Source of the DNA: Bacteroides uniformis
GTDB lineage: Bacteria > Bacteroidota > Bacteroidia > Bacteroidales > Bacteroidaceae
Direction of reading: 5' to 3'
Length of the DNA: 64,000 nt
NCBI RefSeq assembly: GCF_025147485.1
Contig: NZ_CP102263.1
Coordinates: 2,555,501 to 2,619,500, forward strand
Shown here in pieces: positions 17,716 through 27,793 of this stretch. Under the pieces are notes generated by a model. That model made no database searches. It saw only the letters and a list, made by a program, of their open reading frames with translations, and was not told the origin of the DNA. Position 1 is the first letter of the stretch; the number at the start of each line of letters is the position of its first letter. The position numbers and the translations under genes were made by a program.

Positions 17716-20358
17716 ATGAAATTGAAGACAATACTGCCAGTCGTGGCAGTTGCGGGAGTACTCATGTGTGAGCCTGCCGTATTGTTGCATGCCGGTACAT
17801 CTGATTTTGCTTCTCCCGAAGCTATGGGATGGTTCCGTAAGAAAAAGAAGAGTGAAACCAAGGACAGCGTTCAATCCAAGAGCGACTACGAAAAATTGAC
17901 TGGTTCCGATGCTATTGCCCGCAAGGGAATGTTCAATGTTTACCAGAAGAAGAGCGATTATTACTTTGAAGTGCCGGCAAGGCTGTTGGGACGTGATATG
18001 CTGGTAGTAAATAAATTACAACGTGTGCCTTCCGAACTGAATGAGGCGGGTGTGAACCGTGGTACGAATTACGAAAATCAGATGGTGCGTTTTGAATTGG
18101 ACAAGGCTGCCAACAAGCTGTTGGTACGTCAGAGCCGTCCTCTTCCGTTGGCACCGGACGAGGATGCCATACGGCAGTCCGTACTGGATAATTATATTTC
18201 TCCGCTGATAGCCGGCTTCAAGATAGAGGCATTCAATAATGACTCTACCATGATAGTGGTCAAGGTCAACGATATTTATGATGGTACGGAGACGAGTATC
18301 AATAATGTCTTTACGAATATCAACCTGGGAACTTCGGCCATCAAGAATCTCTCCCGCATTTTATCTATCAAAGCTTTTGAGAACAATGTGGTAGCTACTT
18401 CCGAGCTGACAACTAAGGTGACTGAGGGAACAACGACTGTGTTTGTTACGGTCGAAGTCAGTTCCTCTCTGTTGCTGTTGCCGGAGAAACCGATGATGGG
18501 ACGTCTGGATAGTCCGCGTGTAGGTTATTTTACTAATCCGTTATTAAATTACAGTGACGGTCAGCAGCGTGTAGACAAGAAACCGTTCATCACCCGCTGG
18601 CGTCTGGAACCGAAACCGGAAGACCGGGAGCGTTACCTTCGCGGTGAATTGGTGGAACCGGCCAAACCGATTGTGTTCTACATCGAGAACTCCACTCCCA
18701 GTCGTTGGCGGAAATATATCAAGCAGGGAATCGAGGATTGGCAGGCTGCTTTTGAACGTGCCGGATTCAAGAATGCCATCGTTGCAAGGGAGTTGACGGA
18801 CAGCATGAATGTGGATAAGGATGACGTGAACTACTCCGTGCTGACCTATGCCGCCTCCACCAAAGCCAATGCCATGGGCCCCTCTATCCTCGACCCCCGT
18901 TCGGGTGAGATATTGGAAGCGGACATCATGTGGTGGCATAATGTGCTGGGCATGCTTCAGGAATGGATTACAGTGCAAACCGGTGTCGTACGTCCCGAAG
19001 CAAGAGGAGTAAGGCTGCCGGATGAACTGATGGGTGATGCCATGCGTTTTGTGGCATGCCATGAAGTGGGTCACTCGCTGGGCTTGCGTCACAATATGAT
19101 TGCTTCCTGGACTTTTCCGACAGATTCCCTGCGTTCCAAAACATTTACGGACCGTATGAATACCACTTCCTCCTCTATTATGGACTATGCACGTTTCAAT
19201 TATGTGGCACAGCCGGGTGACGGCGTTACGGCACTTTCTCCCCATATAGGCCCGTATGATATGTTTGCCATAGAATACGGTTATCGTTGGTATGGTAAAG
19301 AAACCCCAGAAGCAGAGAAGGACTTGCTTGCCGACTTTCTGAGCCGTCATGCAGACCGTTTATATAAATATAGTGAGGCGCAGGATGTACGTGATGCCGT
19401 AGACCCGCGTGCGCAGAATGAAGATTTGGGCGATGATGCTGTCCGCTCGTCTCTGCTGGGTATTGAGAACTTGAAGCGTATTGTTCCTCAAATCATCCAA
19501 TGGACTACTACCGGCGAGAAAGGACAGACTTATGAAGAAGCTTCCCGCCTATACTATGCGGTTATCAACCAATGGAACAATTATCTTTATCATGTATTGG
19601 CAAATATCGGTGGTATCTATATAGAGAACACGGTTGTGGGAGACGGACAGAAAACCTATACCTTTGTGGAGAAAGAGAAGCAGCAAGCAGCCTTGAAGTT
19701 CCTGCTGGATGAAGTGCTGACCTATCCCAAATGGCTGTTCGACACAGAAGTGGGAGAGTACACCTACTTGCTGCGCAACACTCCGCTGGGCGTAGTGGAA
19801 AATGCACCGACACAAGTGTTGAAGAATGCCCAATCCTATATCCTTTGGGATTTGCTGGGCAACAACCGCCTGATGCGTATGTTGGAGAACGAATCGGTGA
19901 ACGGCAAAAAGGCTTTCACGGTGGTAGAGCTGATGGATGGCCTGCATCGCAACATCTTTGCCACTACGGAACGCGGTGCCTTGCCGGACGTCATGACACG
20001 CGCCTTGCAGAAGAACTTCGTAGATGCACTGATTACAGCAGCTGCCGAAAGCGAAGGAGTGAAAATAAACAAAAAACTGATGGACAACCACTTCTTGCTG
20101 GACCATCAGACTGCCCTTTGCAGCTGTGACGAGCATGCCGGTAAGACTTTGGATGCCGACCGTATGGGTGCACACCGCGAACTGAACTTCTACGGTTCGC
20201 AGATAAACCGCGTATCTGATGTCATCTCCGTGAAGCGTGGTGAGTTGCTTCGCATCAAAGAATTGCTCCAAAATCGTCTGGGTGCATCGGATATAGCCAC
20301 TAAATATCATTATAAGGATTTGATTTTGCGTATCAATACTGCATTAGGAGTAAAGTGA
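17716..20358 (+). CDS. Zinc-dependent metalloprotease (DUF5117/DUF5118/DUF4953 type)
   Basis: About 880 residues from MKLKTILPVV, chosen because it begins a signal peptide; an in-frame start at 17641 would add 25 non-signal residues. The metzincin zinc site HEVGHSLGLRH lies at about residues 449-459 (His449, Glu450, His453, His459), with a Met-turn-like SSIMDYARF further on. The N-terminal region (MGWFRKKKK, then GMFNVYQKKSDYYFEVPARLL) is typical of DUF5118. The export signal places it in the periplasm or at the surface. It is followed after 43 bases by SusC and SusD genes on the same strand, suggesting a peptide-processing role in a nutrient uptake unit. Substrate unknown. Confidence 0.85.
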   Translation: MKLKTILPVVAVAGVLMCEPAVLLHAGTSDFASPEAMGWFRKKKKSETKDSVQSKSDYEKLTGSDAIARKGMFNVYQKKSDYYFEVPARLLGRDMLVVNKLQRVPSELNEAGVNRGTNYENQMVRFELDKAANKLLVRQSRPLPLAPDEDAIRQSVLDNYISPLIAGFKIEAFNNDSTMIVVKVNDIYDGTETSINNVFTNINLGTSAIKNLSRILSIKAFENNVVATSELTTKVTEGTTTVFVTVEVSSSLLLLPEKPMMGRLDSPRVGYFTNPLLNYSDGQQRVDKKPFITRWRLEPKPEDRERYLRGELVEPAKPIVFYIENSTPSRWRKYIKQGIEDWQAAFERAGFKNAIVARELTDSMNVDKDDVNYSVLTYAASTKANAMGPSILDPRSGEILEADIMWWHNVLGMLQEWITVQTGVVRPEARGVRLPDELMGDAMRFVACHEVGHSLGLRHNMIASWTFPTDSLRSKTFTDRMNTTSSSIMDYARFNYVAQPGDGVTALSPHIGPYDMFAIEYGYRWYGKETPEAEKDLLADFLSRHADRLYKYSEAQDVRDAVDPRAQNEDLGDDAVRSSLLGIENLKRIVPQIIQWTTTGEKGQTYEEASRLYYAVINQWNNYLYHVLANIGGIYIENTVVGDGQKTYTFVEKEKQQAALKFLLDEVLTYPKWLFDTEVGEYTYLLRNTPLGVVENAPTQVLKNAQSYILWDLLGNNRLMRMLENESVNGKKAFTVVELMDGLHRNIFATTERGALPDVMTRALQKNFVDALITAAAESEGVKINKKLMDNHFLLDHQTALCSCDEHAGKTLDADRMGAHRELNFYGSQINRVSDVISVKRGELLRIKELLQNRLGASDIATKYHYKDLILRINTALGVK

Positions 20359-20401
20359 TTTTTCTTTTCAATAGAGTATTAATTAATTTTATATGTAACG
20401 C

Positions 20402-23400
20402 ATGAAAAAACGTGTATTAATCGTTTTGCTATGCTTTGTAGGAGCTTTGTCATCTGCTTTTGCTGCAGAGAAAAAAGTCCAGGGCGTAGTAATATCTTCA
20501 GAGGATAACCTACCGCTTATCGGTGCTTCCGTTTATGTGACTGCGGAAGACTTGAAAAAGGCGGGGAGTGCTCAGACTACAATGGGGGTCATCACTGATG
20601 TGGATGGTCAGTTCTCTATCGCTATACCTGCGGGGATAACCCGTTTCTTTTGTAGCTACGTGGGATATGACGTATTGGAAGTGAAGCTTGTTCCGGGAAA
20701 GGAACATTATGAAATAACACTTCATGCATCTTCCCAAATGCTCGATGCCGTTGTTGTGACGGGTTACCAGACAGTGGAGCGCCGCAAGCTGACGGCAGCG
20801 GTATCCAAACTGGATATATCGGACGAGACCATCGGTGCAGTAAAAAGTATCGACCAGGCACTTGCCGGACAAATTGCCGGACTTTCTGTCAGCCCGACTT
20901 CCGGTGCTCCGGGTGCTCCGGCAAAGATACGCATTCGCGGTACTGCTTCATTGAATGGTACACAAGACCCTTTGTGGGTGCTGGACGGCATTCCTTTGGA
21001 GGGAACGGATGTTCCCGAACCGGATGAGCTGAATGACATCACCAACATGAAGCAATCTTCCATTGCAGGCCTGAATCCGGCAGATATTGAGAATATCACC
21101 ATCCTGAAGGATGCGGCAGCCACTGCCATCTATGGTGCGAGGGCAGCCAATGGCGTCATTGTGATTACAACAAAGAAGGGTAAGGTCGGTAAACCGGTTA
21201 TCAATTTCTCGTCCCGGTTTACCTATACTCCTACATTGAGCCTTGACCGGTTGAACTTGCTGAACTCAGCGGAGAAAGTAGGATTGGAAATGGATATGAT
21301 CCGTAATAACTATTCTCCGGACAATCATAAAGGAGGCGTATATAATATTCTTTCCAATTACAATGAGTTGTCTGCTTTTCAGAATGGAGGATGGGATGCC
21401 TTGAGCAGTGATACACAAGCTGCCATCAACCGTTTGAAGAGTGTTAATACAAACTGGGGAGATATCCTTTTCCGCGATGCTTTCAGCCAGGAATATAACT
21501 TGAGCCTTTCCGGCGGTACGGAAAGGGTTACGTATTATACCTCTTTCGGCTATTATAAAGAGGATGGAAATGTGGACGGTGTGGGTATGGACCGTTTCAA
21601 CTTGGTAGGAAAGACTTCCTATAAGGTGAACAGTATACTGAAAGTGGGTGCCTCCATGTTTGCCAACCGTCGCAAAAATACCAATTATCTGACAGATGCA
21701 TACGGTATGTCGAATCCCGTGTTCTATTCACGCAAGGCTAATCCGTATTTTGAACTTTATGACAAGAATGGCAACTATAATTACGACTACGATATTCAGA
21801 ACAACACTGATAAGGATTTAGGATTCAACATCTTTGAAGAACGGCAGAACACGTCTAATGAAAGCGTGGTGAATTCTTTTTCATCTATATTTGATGCGGA
21901 GCTACGGTTCAATGACAAGTGGAAGCTGACTTCCCAGTTTGGCTATCAGTTGGAAAAGACTTCCAGAGAAGAAATAGCGGACTGGGAAAGCTATGCCATG
22001 CGCTATTACTATAAGTTGAGCGAATACTCCCAGGGCGGAGAAACCAAACACTTCCTGCCCGAAGGAGGTATGCAGAAGTCTTATGAAAACTCCAATTCAC
22101 AGATTACTTGGAAGGCGATGGGAGAATATCGCGACAGTTTCAATGATATTCATGAACTGGAAGTGATGGCGGGTACCGAGCTGCGCAAGACCTGGTATGA
22201 AACCTTGTTCTCGGCAGGGTATGGCTTCGACCGCAAGACGTTGACGACCAAACCGGTGATTTTCCCCAACGAAAGTTACGCCACGTCTTTCCCGCTCCAT
22301 CAGACAACGTATAAGGAGAATGCTTATGTATCTTTCTACTCTACGGCCTCTTACTCTTTGTTGAACCGCTACACGGTGGGAGGAAGTATCCGCTTTGACG
22401 GTTCCGACCTTTTCGGTGTGGATAAGAAGTACCGCTATCTTCCTCTTTATTCTGTCAGTGCCTTGTGGCGTCTGTCACAAGAACCGTTTATGCAGCAGGC
22501 CAAGTGGGTGGATAACCTGGTGTTCCGTGCATCTTACGGTCTGCAGGGAAATATTGACAAGAATACTTCTCCGTTCCTGTTGGGTACATATCGGTCGGAA
22601 AGTATTTTGCCCGGAGTATCGGAAGATGTAATTATTATTAATTCCGCTCCCAACAAGAAGTTGCGTTGGGAAAAGACGCAGTCTGTCAATGCCGGCTTTG
22701 ATTTTTCTGTATTGAACCAGGCTATCAATCTGAGCGTGGACTATTATTATCGTAAGGGTACCGATTTGATAGCTTTGCGCATGCTTCCTCTGGAGACGGG
22801 CTTTACTTCAATGAACGTCAACTGGGCAAGTATGGAGAACAAAGGTGTGGAAATCAGCTTGTCTACCCGTAACATAACGACAAAAAACTTCTCCTGGTAC
22901 ACAAATTTCAATTTTGCCTATAACGGTAATAAGGTATTGCAGGAAAACATACCGGAGCAGCAGACCACTCCGGGACGTGAAGGCTATCCCGTAGGGGCAA
23001 TTTTCGCACTGAAGACTGCGGGAGTGAATAAGGAAACCGGTAATATGATGTTCTATAATCCGGAGGGAGAGAAAGTGACCTTGAAGGAGCTTTACCGCCT
23101 GAAGGACGAGTGGGGGATAGGTATTGCCTCTTCCGATGTAACTGCAGCCGAAGAGAGAACCTTTTATTCGTATATCGGGAGTAGCGATGCTCCTTATACG
23201 GGAGGTTTGATTAATACCTTCAGCTATAAAAACTGGGAGCTGAATGTCAATTTCTCTTTGACGTTTGGCGGGTACGTACGTACGCAGCCCTCTTATGACA
23301 TCATTAATCCGGATTATGGCAAGAACTATAATGCGGATGTGCTGAACCGCTGGACTCCGGAAAACCCGAATGCGGAGCTTCCGGCATTTATGCTGAGTGC

Positions 23401-23695
23401 TTCCAACCCGGAAGAGTACTCCTGGTATGATTCTAAAACCATCTGGAGGGATTTGGATATCTGGGTGAAGAAGCTGAACTACGTACGTTTGCAGAATCTG
23501 CGTCTGGGTTACCGTATCCCTGAGCTCCTGACAAAGCGTTTGGGAATGAACTCGGCAACGGTATCTATTGAAGGACGCAATCTCTTCGTGTTTGGTTCGG
23601 GATATAATAACTACATGGATCCGGAGTCGATGTACAATCCTTATGCAACTCCCGTACCCAAGTCGGTTACATTCAGTTTGAACTTGAATTTCTAA
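20402..23695 (+). CDS. SusC/RagA-family TonB-linked outer-membrane transporter
   Basis: A 1097-residue outer-membrane importer. It has a signal peptide (residues 1-21, ending SAFA), a carboxypeptidase-regulatory-like domain (about 25-105), a TonB box-like VVVTGY near 117, a plug domain (LWVLDGIPLEG, ITILKDAAATAIYGARAANGVIVITTKKG) and a 22-strand barrel ending SVTFSLNLNF. SusC proteins take up glycans or oligopeptides together with a SusD lid. The partner SusD gene starts 19 bases downstream and a zinc protease is upstream, so a RagA-like peptide importer is as likely as a glycan importer. Confidence 0.93.
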   Translation: MKKRVLIVLLCFVGALSSAFAAEKKVQGVVISSEDNLPLIGASVYVTAEDLKKAGSAQTTMGVITDVDGQFSIAIPAGITRFFCSYVGYDVLEVKLVPGKEHYEITLHASSQMLDAVVVTGYQTVERRKLTAAVSKLDISDETIGAVKSIDQALAGQIAGLSVSPTSGAPGAPAKIRIRGTASLNGTQDPLWVLDGIPLEGTDVPEPDELNDITNMKQSSIAGLNPADIENITILKDAAATAIYGARAANGVIVITTKKGKVGKPVINFSSRFTYTPTLSLDRLNLLNSAEKVGLEMDMIRNNYSPDNHKGGVYNILSNYNELSAFQNGGWDALSSDTQAAINRLKSVNTNWGDILFRDAFSQEYNLSLSGGTERVTYYTSFGYYKEDGNVDGVGMDRFNLVGKTSYKVNSILKVGASMFANRRKNTNYLTDAYGMSNPVFYSRKANPYFELYDKNGNYNYDYDIQNNTDKDLGFNIFEERQNTSNESVVNSFSSIFDAELRFNDKWKLTSQFGYQLEKTSREEIADWESYAMRYYYKLSEYSQGGETKHFLPEGGMQKSYENSNSQITWKAMGEYRDSFNDIHELEVMAGTELRKTWYETLFSAGYGFDRKTLTTKPVIFPNESYATSFPLHQTTYKENAYVSFYSTASYSLLNRYTVGGSIRFDGSDLFGVDKKYRYLPLYSVSALWRLSQEPFMQQAKWVDNLVFRASYGLQGNIDKNTSPFLLGTYRSESILPGVSEDVIIINSAPNKKLRWEKTQSVNAGFDFSVLNQAINLSVDYYYRKGTDLIALRMLPLETGFTSMNVNWASMENKGVEISLSTRNITTKNFSWYTNFNFAYNGNKVLQENIPEQQTTPGREGYPVGAIFALKTAGVNKETGNMMFYNPEGEKVTLKELYRLKDEWGIGIASSDVTAAEERTFYSYIGSSDAPYTGGLINTFSYKNWELNVNFSLTFGGYVRTQPSYDIINPDYGKNYNADVLNRWTPENPNAELPAFMLSASNPEEYSWYDSKTIWRDLDIWVKKLNYVRLQNLRLGYRIPELLTKRLGMNSATVSIEGRNLFVFGSGYNNYMDPESMYNPYATPVPKSVTFSLNLNF

Positions 23696-23714
23696 CTTCA
23701 AAAGCAGAAAGAAA

Positions 23715-25052
23715 ATGAAGAAAACAATAAGTCTGATGATAATGGCCTGCATGCTTCTGCTTGCGGCATGCGACAACTATCTGGATATACAGCCTACCGG
23801 TAGTGTCATTCCCAATTCTTTGGCTGAGTATAGAGCGTTGCTTGCCCGTTCTTATAAGGACGTGAGTAAATTCAGTGACCGGGGAATGGCTTGTTTCCGT
23901 TCCGACGAGATGCAGGTTCGGGATAATGAATATGACCAAAATTATTATATGGATATAGAGCGCTGGAACGACCTTGCTCCCAATGCCTATACCTCATCGT
24001 TTGAATGGGCCAAGTATTACAATGTGCTTTTTATTGCCAATCACGTTATTGAGAGCAGAAGTGATATTAAGGAAGGCACTGAGGAAGAGATAAATCAGCT
24101 TGTAGGAGAAGCGTATATGCTCCGTGCTTATGTACATTTCTTATTGGTAAATCTTTATGGACAGCCCTATACTAAGGAGGGAGCTTTGGATACCAAATCG
24201 GTACCGCTGAAATTGGATACGGATTTAGAGAAAGTCCTGAAACGCAATACGGTGGAAGAAGTTTATACTTCCATCCAAGCAGATATTGACGAGGCACGCA
24301 AACTGGTCATGAAGGCAGAATGGGAACAGAGATATTCATATCGTTTCAATGCGGCTTCGGTAGAGGCGTTTCAATCACGCGTATCCCTTTATAAGGGCGA
24401 GTGGCAGGCGGCTTGGGATGCTGCTGAGGCAGTGCTTGCCGTGAAGTCTGTATTGGTAGATTTGAATGATGCCGCTGCAACTCTTCCTAACAGTTATAAT
24501 TCCGTGGAAAATATTACTCCACTGGAGACACCTCTGAGCAGTACAATCAATGGGGCTGCTCTGGCTACTCCGGTTTTTCTCTCCCTTTATGCTGAGAACG
24601 ACCTTCGGCTGGACAAATATTTTGCTGAAACGGATGAAAAAGGTTTCCGGAAGAATAAGAAGGCGGGAAGCAATAACTACTTGTGTACTTTCCGTGTGGG
24701 TGAAATATATCTGACGGCTGCTGAGGCTGCTGCCCGACTTGGAGAACTGTCTCAAGCACGTACTCGCCTGCTGGAACTGATGCGGAAACGTTATGCACCG
24801 GAGGCCTACGAAGCGAAATCCGTTGTTGTCAATGCCATGGATAAGGAAGCGTTGGTACAGGAAATATTAGATGAACGTGCCCGTGAACTTGCTTTTGAAG
24901 GACATCGCTGGTTTGACCTTCGTCGTTCCACCCGTCCGCGTTTGGAGAAAGTGCTTGATGGTACGCGTTATGTACTCGAAGAGAATGATGCCCGCTATAC
25001 ATTGGCCATTCCGAAAGAAGCCATAGAAGCCAATCCGGGATTGCTGAACTGA
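23715..25052 (+). CDS. SusD/RagB-family surface lipoprotein
   Basis: A 445-residue lipoprotein with lipobox LLAAC (Cys19) and the usual start CDNYLDIQPTGSVIP. The helical TPR-like body follows, and the C-terminal block has ILDERARELAFEGHRWFDLRR, the strongest SusD signature. It is shorter than many SusD proteins (500-600 residues), which suits a small ligand such as a peptide. It would act as the lid over the SusC barrel. Confidence 0.92.
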   Translation: MKKTISLMIMACMLLLAACDNYLDIQPTGSVIPNSLAEYRALLARSYKDVSKFSDRGMACFRSDEMQVRDNEYDQNYYMDIERWNDLAPNAYTSSFEWAKYYNVLFIANHVIESRSDIKEGTEEEINQLVGEAYMLRAYVHFLLVNLYGQPYTKEGALDTKSVPLKLDTDLEKVLKRNTVEEVYTSIQADIDEARKLVMKAEWEQRYSYRFNAASVEAFQSRVSLYKGEWQAAWDAAEAVLAVKSVLVDLNDAAATLPNSYNSVENITPLETPLSSTINGAALATPVFLSLYAENDLRLDKYFAETDEKGFRKNKKAGSNNYLCTFRVGEIYLTAAEAAARLGELSQARTRLLELMRKRYAPEAYEAKSVVVNAMDKEALVQEILDERARELAFEGHRWFDLRRSTRPRLEKVLDGTRYVLEENDARYTLAIPKEAIEANPGLLN

Positions 25053-25060
25053 TAAAGATA

Positions 25061-25099
25061 AAACTCCCCGATTCTGTATTGACGAGAATCGGGGAGTTT
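25061..25099 (+). terminator. Terminator after SusD
   Basis: Exact 15-base arms AAACTCCCCGATTCT (25061-25075) and AGAATCGGGGAGTTT (25085-25099), followed by TGTCTTT. Confidence 0.9.
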
Positions 25100-25133
25100 T
25101 GTCTTTATGTGGATTGGATATGTATTTTTTACG

Positions 25134-25141
25134 TACCTTTG
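25134..25141 (+). promoter_or_regulatory. -7 box of the Fsr-like carrier gene
   Basis: TACCTTTG lies 28 bases before the ATG at 25170. A TTGG at 25114-25117 is 16 bases upstream, closer than the usual spacing. Confidence 0.5.
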
Positions 25142-25169
25142 CACCGTTTTTTGTAATAGACAGTATAAG

Positions 25170-26366
25170 ATGATACAGAATCAGAGACCTCCTATCCGTA
25201 GAATTGCTTTTCCTATTCTTATAGCATTGAGTATTTCGCATTGTTTGAACGATATGCTGCAATCGGTTATTTCGGCAGTATACCCTTTGTTCAAGGAGGA
25301 TTTATCCTTGAGTTTTGCCCAGATTGGTCTGATTACGTTAGTGTATCAGATGTCGGCGTCCGTGTTTCAGCCTCTAATGGGATTGTTCTTTGATAAGCGC
25401 CCCATTGCCTGGTCATTGCCGATAGGTATGGGCTTTACTTTGGTCGGTATCATGAATCTGGCTTTTGCTACTAATCTGTATTGGTTGCTGGCTTCGGTAT
25501 TCATTGTGGGTATCGGTTCGTCTGTACTCCATCCGGAGGCGTCACGTATTACTTTTCTGGCTTCCGGCGGAAAACGCGGACTGGCGCAGTCTCTGTTTCA
25601 AGTGGGTGGGAATTTGGGAGGCTCGCTTGGACCGTTACTGGTGGCTTTGCTGGTAGCTCCTTACGGGAGGCATCACATTGCCTTGTTCACGGTTTTTGCC
25701 TTGATTGCCATCGTGGTGATGATTCCTATATGTCGTTGGTTCCGTTCCTACTTGAACCACATCAAGAAACGCCCGATGCTTGTGGCAGGAAAGATAGAAC
25801 GCCCTCTTTCCTCAAAGATGACGGTGTTTGCCATAAGTATTCTGCTGATACTTATCTTCTCCAAATATATCTATATGGCAAGTTTGACGAGCTACTATAC
25901 ATTCTATCTGATCCATAAATTTGGTGTTACTGTTCAGGCTTCACAGCTTTTCTTGTTTGTCTTCCTGGTAGCCACTGCCATCGGAACATTGGTGGGAGGT
26001 CCCGTAGGTGACAGGGTAGGACGTAAATATGTCATCTGGGCTTCCATTCTTGGAACGGCTCCATTTAGTATGATGATGCCTCACGTAGGGCTTGCATGGA
26101 CAGTAGTGCTGAGCTTCTGTGTCGGTCTGATGCTTTCTTCCGCTTTTCCTGCCATATTGCTGTACGCCCAGGAATTGCTACCCAATAAGCTGGGGTTGAT
26201 TTCCGGGTTGTTCTTTGGTTTCGCTTTTGGAATTGCCGGTATTGCTTCGGCTGTATTGGGAGGCATGGCTGATAAATATGGTATAGAGGCTGTTTATAAT
26301 GTATGTGCCTTTATGCCTTTGTTGGGGTTGGTGGCTTGCTTTCTGCCTAATTTGAAGAGGAGATAA
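25170..26366 (+). CDS. MFS carrier, fosmidomycin-resistance (Fsr) type
   Basis: About 398 residues from MIQNQRPPIRR, chosen because the longer start at 25107 would include the promoter. About 12 membrane segments are visible. SISHCLNDMLQSVISAVYPLFK near the N terminus and SSVLHPEASRITF in the middle are the family hallmarks of Fsr-type efflux carriers. Whether it exports fosmidomycin or another compound cannot be read. It converges with the urea transporter gene, whose restored frame would overlap its 3' end. Confidence 0.85.
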   Translation: MIQNQRPPIRRIAFPILIALSISHCLNDMLQSVISAVYPLFKEDLSLSFAQIGLITLVYQMSASVFQPLMGLFFDKRPIAWSLPIGMGFTLVGIMNLAFATNLYWLLASVFIVGIGSSVLHPEASRITFLASGGKRGLAQSLFQVGGNLGGSLGPLLVALLVAPYGRHHIALFTVFALIAIVVMIPICRWFRSYLNHIKKRPMLVAGKIERPLSSKMTVFAISILLILIFSKYIYMASLTSYYTFYLIHKFGVTVQASQLFLFVFLVATAIGTLVGGPVGDRVGRKYVIWASILGTAPFSMMMPHVGLAWTVVLSFCVGLMLSSAFPAILLYAQELLPNKLGLISGLFFGFAFGIAGIASAVLGGMADKYGIEAVYNVCAFMPLLGLVACFLPNLKRR

Positions 26367-27216
26367 AGTTTTTTTATTCCCATTGTCAGCCATACGGAAA
26401 GAACGAAAGGTGCGGTCAATGTAATAATTCCCCAACTCATTCCCACAATTTGCAATACAACAGAGAGTAAAACGGAACATACAGCCCATATAAGCTCATC
26501 CAGCTTTTACCTCCTAAAGCAATGGCACACAATACGCCATTATATCCCATCAGGCCTATATTCAAAGCTTCGGAATCTGCTCCCAATAATATGGCTAGGG
26601 GGAGGGGGAGAAGTACCCCCAATATGGTATATACTGCTGCATTCCGAGAATTCACGAGAATGCCTGCAAGGAAAAATAGTCCGGTCATTATGTTTCCTTG
26701 AAACATCACCTGGCCTATACTCATACTGAAACATTGTAAGTAATTTATGGAGGAAGAAGCAGGTGTTTCTGTATCAGAGACGAGTAGCATGTCAGGCATC
26801 AGCCAACTGCACAATCCCAGCAGCATCCATACAGAAAGGATAAAAAGGGTAGTGAATCCGGGCAACATGCGTTGCATGTTGAAAAACCGTGCAATGTAGG
26901 TAGATGCACACGAGGCAATAGCCATTAGTATCAAGGAATTTACAGTCAGATGCATAAAGACCCCTACGGCTATTCCTACCAGTGTACCGTTAAAACCATA
27001 TAATCCATTTTTTATATCATCACGGTCATATCCTGAGATACGGCCTGTTGATGTACTTATTATGTTGCCACTTACAGCCAATAGGCCCATTTGCCATGAA
27101 TTCAAAAAGATTCCAATCAGCATCAATAATCCGGACAATGCATTGTTTTGGAACATGACTTGCCCTATGCCACGTCCTAAAATAAGTAATGACTTGTGTG
27201 TAAAAGCTTCTTTCAT
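26294..27216 (-). pseudogene. Urea transporter (UT family), frameshifted near its C terminus
   Basis: The uninterrupted frame (26437-27216) gives 259 residues with the UT repeats GIGQVMFQNNALSGLLMLIGI and SIGQVMFQGNIMTGLFFLAGI and the pore segments GLYGFNGTLVGIAVG and GLMGYNGVLCAIALGGKSW. After KSWMS the frame turns to unrelated YGLYVPFYSLL and stops. In the neighbouring frame the sequence goes on as LIWAVCSVLLSVVLQIVGMS then WGIITLTAPFVLSVWLTMGI, exactly the kind of terminal helices this family has, down to a stop at 26294-26296. Adding one base near 26495 restores about 307 residues. No slippery heptamer is seen, so a real one-base deletion or a sequence error is likelier than programmed shifting. 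Confidence 0.75.
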
Positions 27217-27310
27217 GAGTTGTCGAATGAAAATGGACTATATGTAAATTTATAGCTCGTTAATACGTACAAAAAAAACGATTAGACTAATCTAACCGTT
27301 TTAATTTTTG

Positions 27311-27384
27311 TGGAGCGTATGAGACTCGAACTCATCACCTCGACACTGCCAGTGTCGCGCTCTAGCCAGATGAGCTAACGCCCC
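27311..27384 (-). tRNA. tRNA-Ala (GGC)
   Basis: A 74-base cloverleaf without encoded CCA. The acceptor GGGGCGT pairs with ACGCTCC and includes the G3:U70 pair that marks tRNA-Ala. The anticodon stem CGACA/TGTCG holds loop CTGGCAG, so the anticodon is GGC. The T loop is TTCGAGT. Confidence 0.97.
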
Positions 27385-27424
27385 GTTGCCAACGTTTGCA
27401 GGCTTGCTTTCGTTTTTGATGGTG

Positions 27425-27463
27425 CAAATATAATGCATTATTCTGAAATAATTGCTATGTTTG
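27425..27463. promoter_or_regulatory. Back-to-back promoters, tRNA-Ala (minus) and DUF4286-ruvC (plus)
   Basis: The minus-strand box TATATTTG occupies 27425-27432, 40 bases before the tRNA. The plus-strand box TATGTTTG occupies 27456-27463, 24 bases before the ATG at 27488. Confidence 0.55.
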
Positions 27464-27487
27464 CGAAAGAATTTGAAAAAATAAGTT

Positions 27488-27793
27488 ATGCTGATATATA
27501 ATACCACTTATCATGTAGAGGAAGGAGAAGACAAAAACTTCCTGATATGGATGCAGGAACACTATCTTCCCGAGGTAGAAAAGAACGGAACATTGTATGC
27601 TCCACGTATAGCCCGTATCTTGAGTCATATTGAAGAAGGAAGCATCTGCTATTCTGTTCAGTTTGAGGTGGAAAACTCTGCCAAACTGCATCGTTGGCAT
27701 CAAGAGCAAGGAGTGAAACTGAACGAGGAATTACTGAATATCTTTAAAGATAAAGTGATTGGCTTTCCTACATTGATGGAGGTAATAGTGTGA
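27488..27793 (+). CDS. DUF4286-family protein
   Basis: A 101-residue protein beginning [13 protein letters not shown] and containing [21 protein letters not shown], the pattern of DUF4286. These are small soluble proteins with a predicted ferredoxin-like (dimeric alpha-beta barrel) fold and no known function. Its stop overlaps the GTG start of ruvC by 4 bases, a gene pairing that suggests coupling. Confidence 0.78.
   Translation: MLIYNTTYHVEEGEDKNFLIWMQEHYLPEVEKNGTLYAPRIARILSHIEEGSICYSVQFEVENSAKLHRWHQEQGVKLNEELLNIFKDKVIGFPTLMEVIV

Noticed and set aside
26480..26510. Programmed ribosomal frameshift in the urea transporter
   Set aside because: No slippery heptamer or homopolymer at the break; a deletion or sequence error is simpler.
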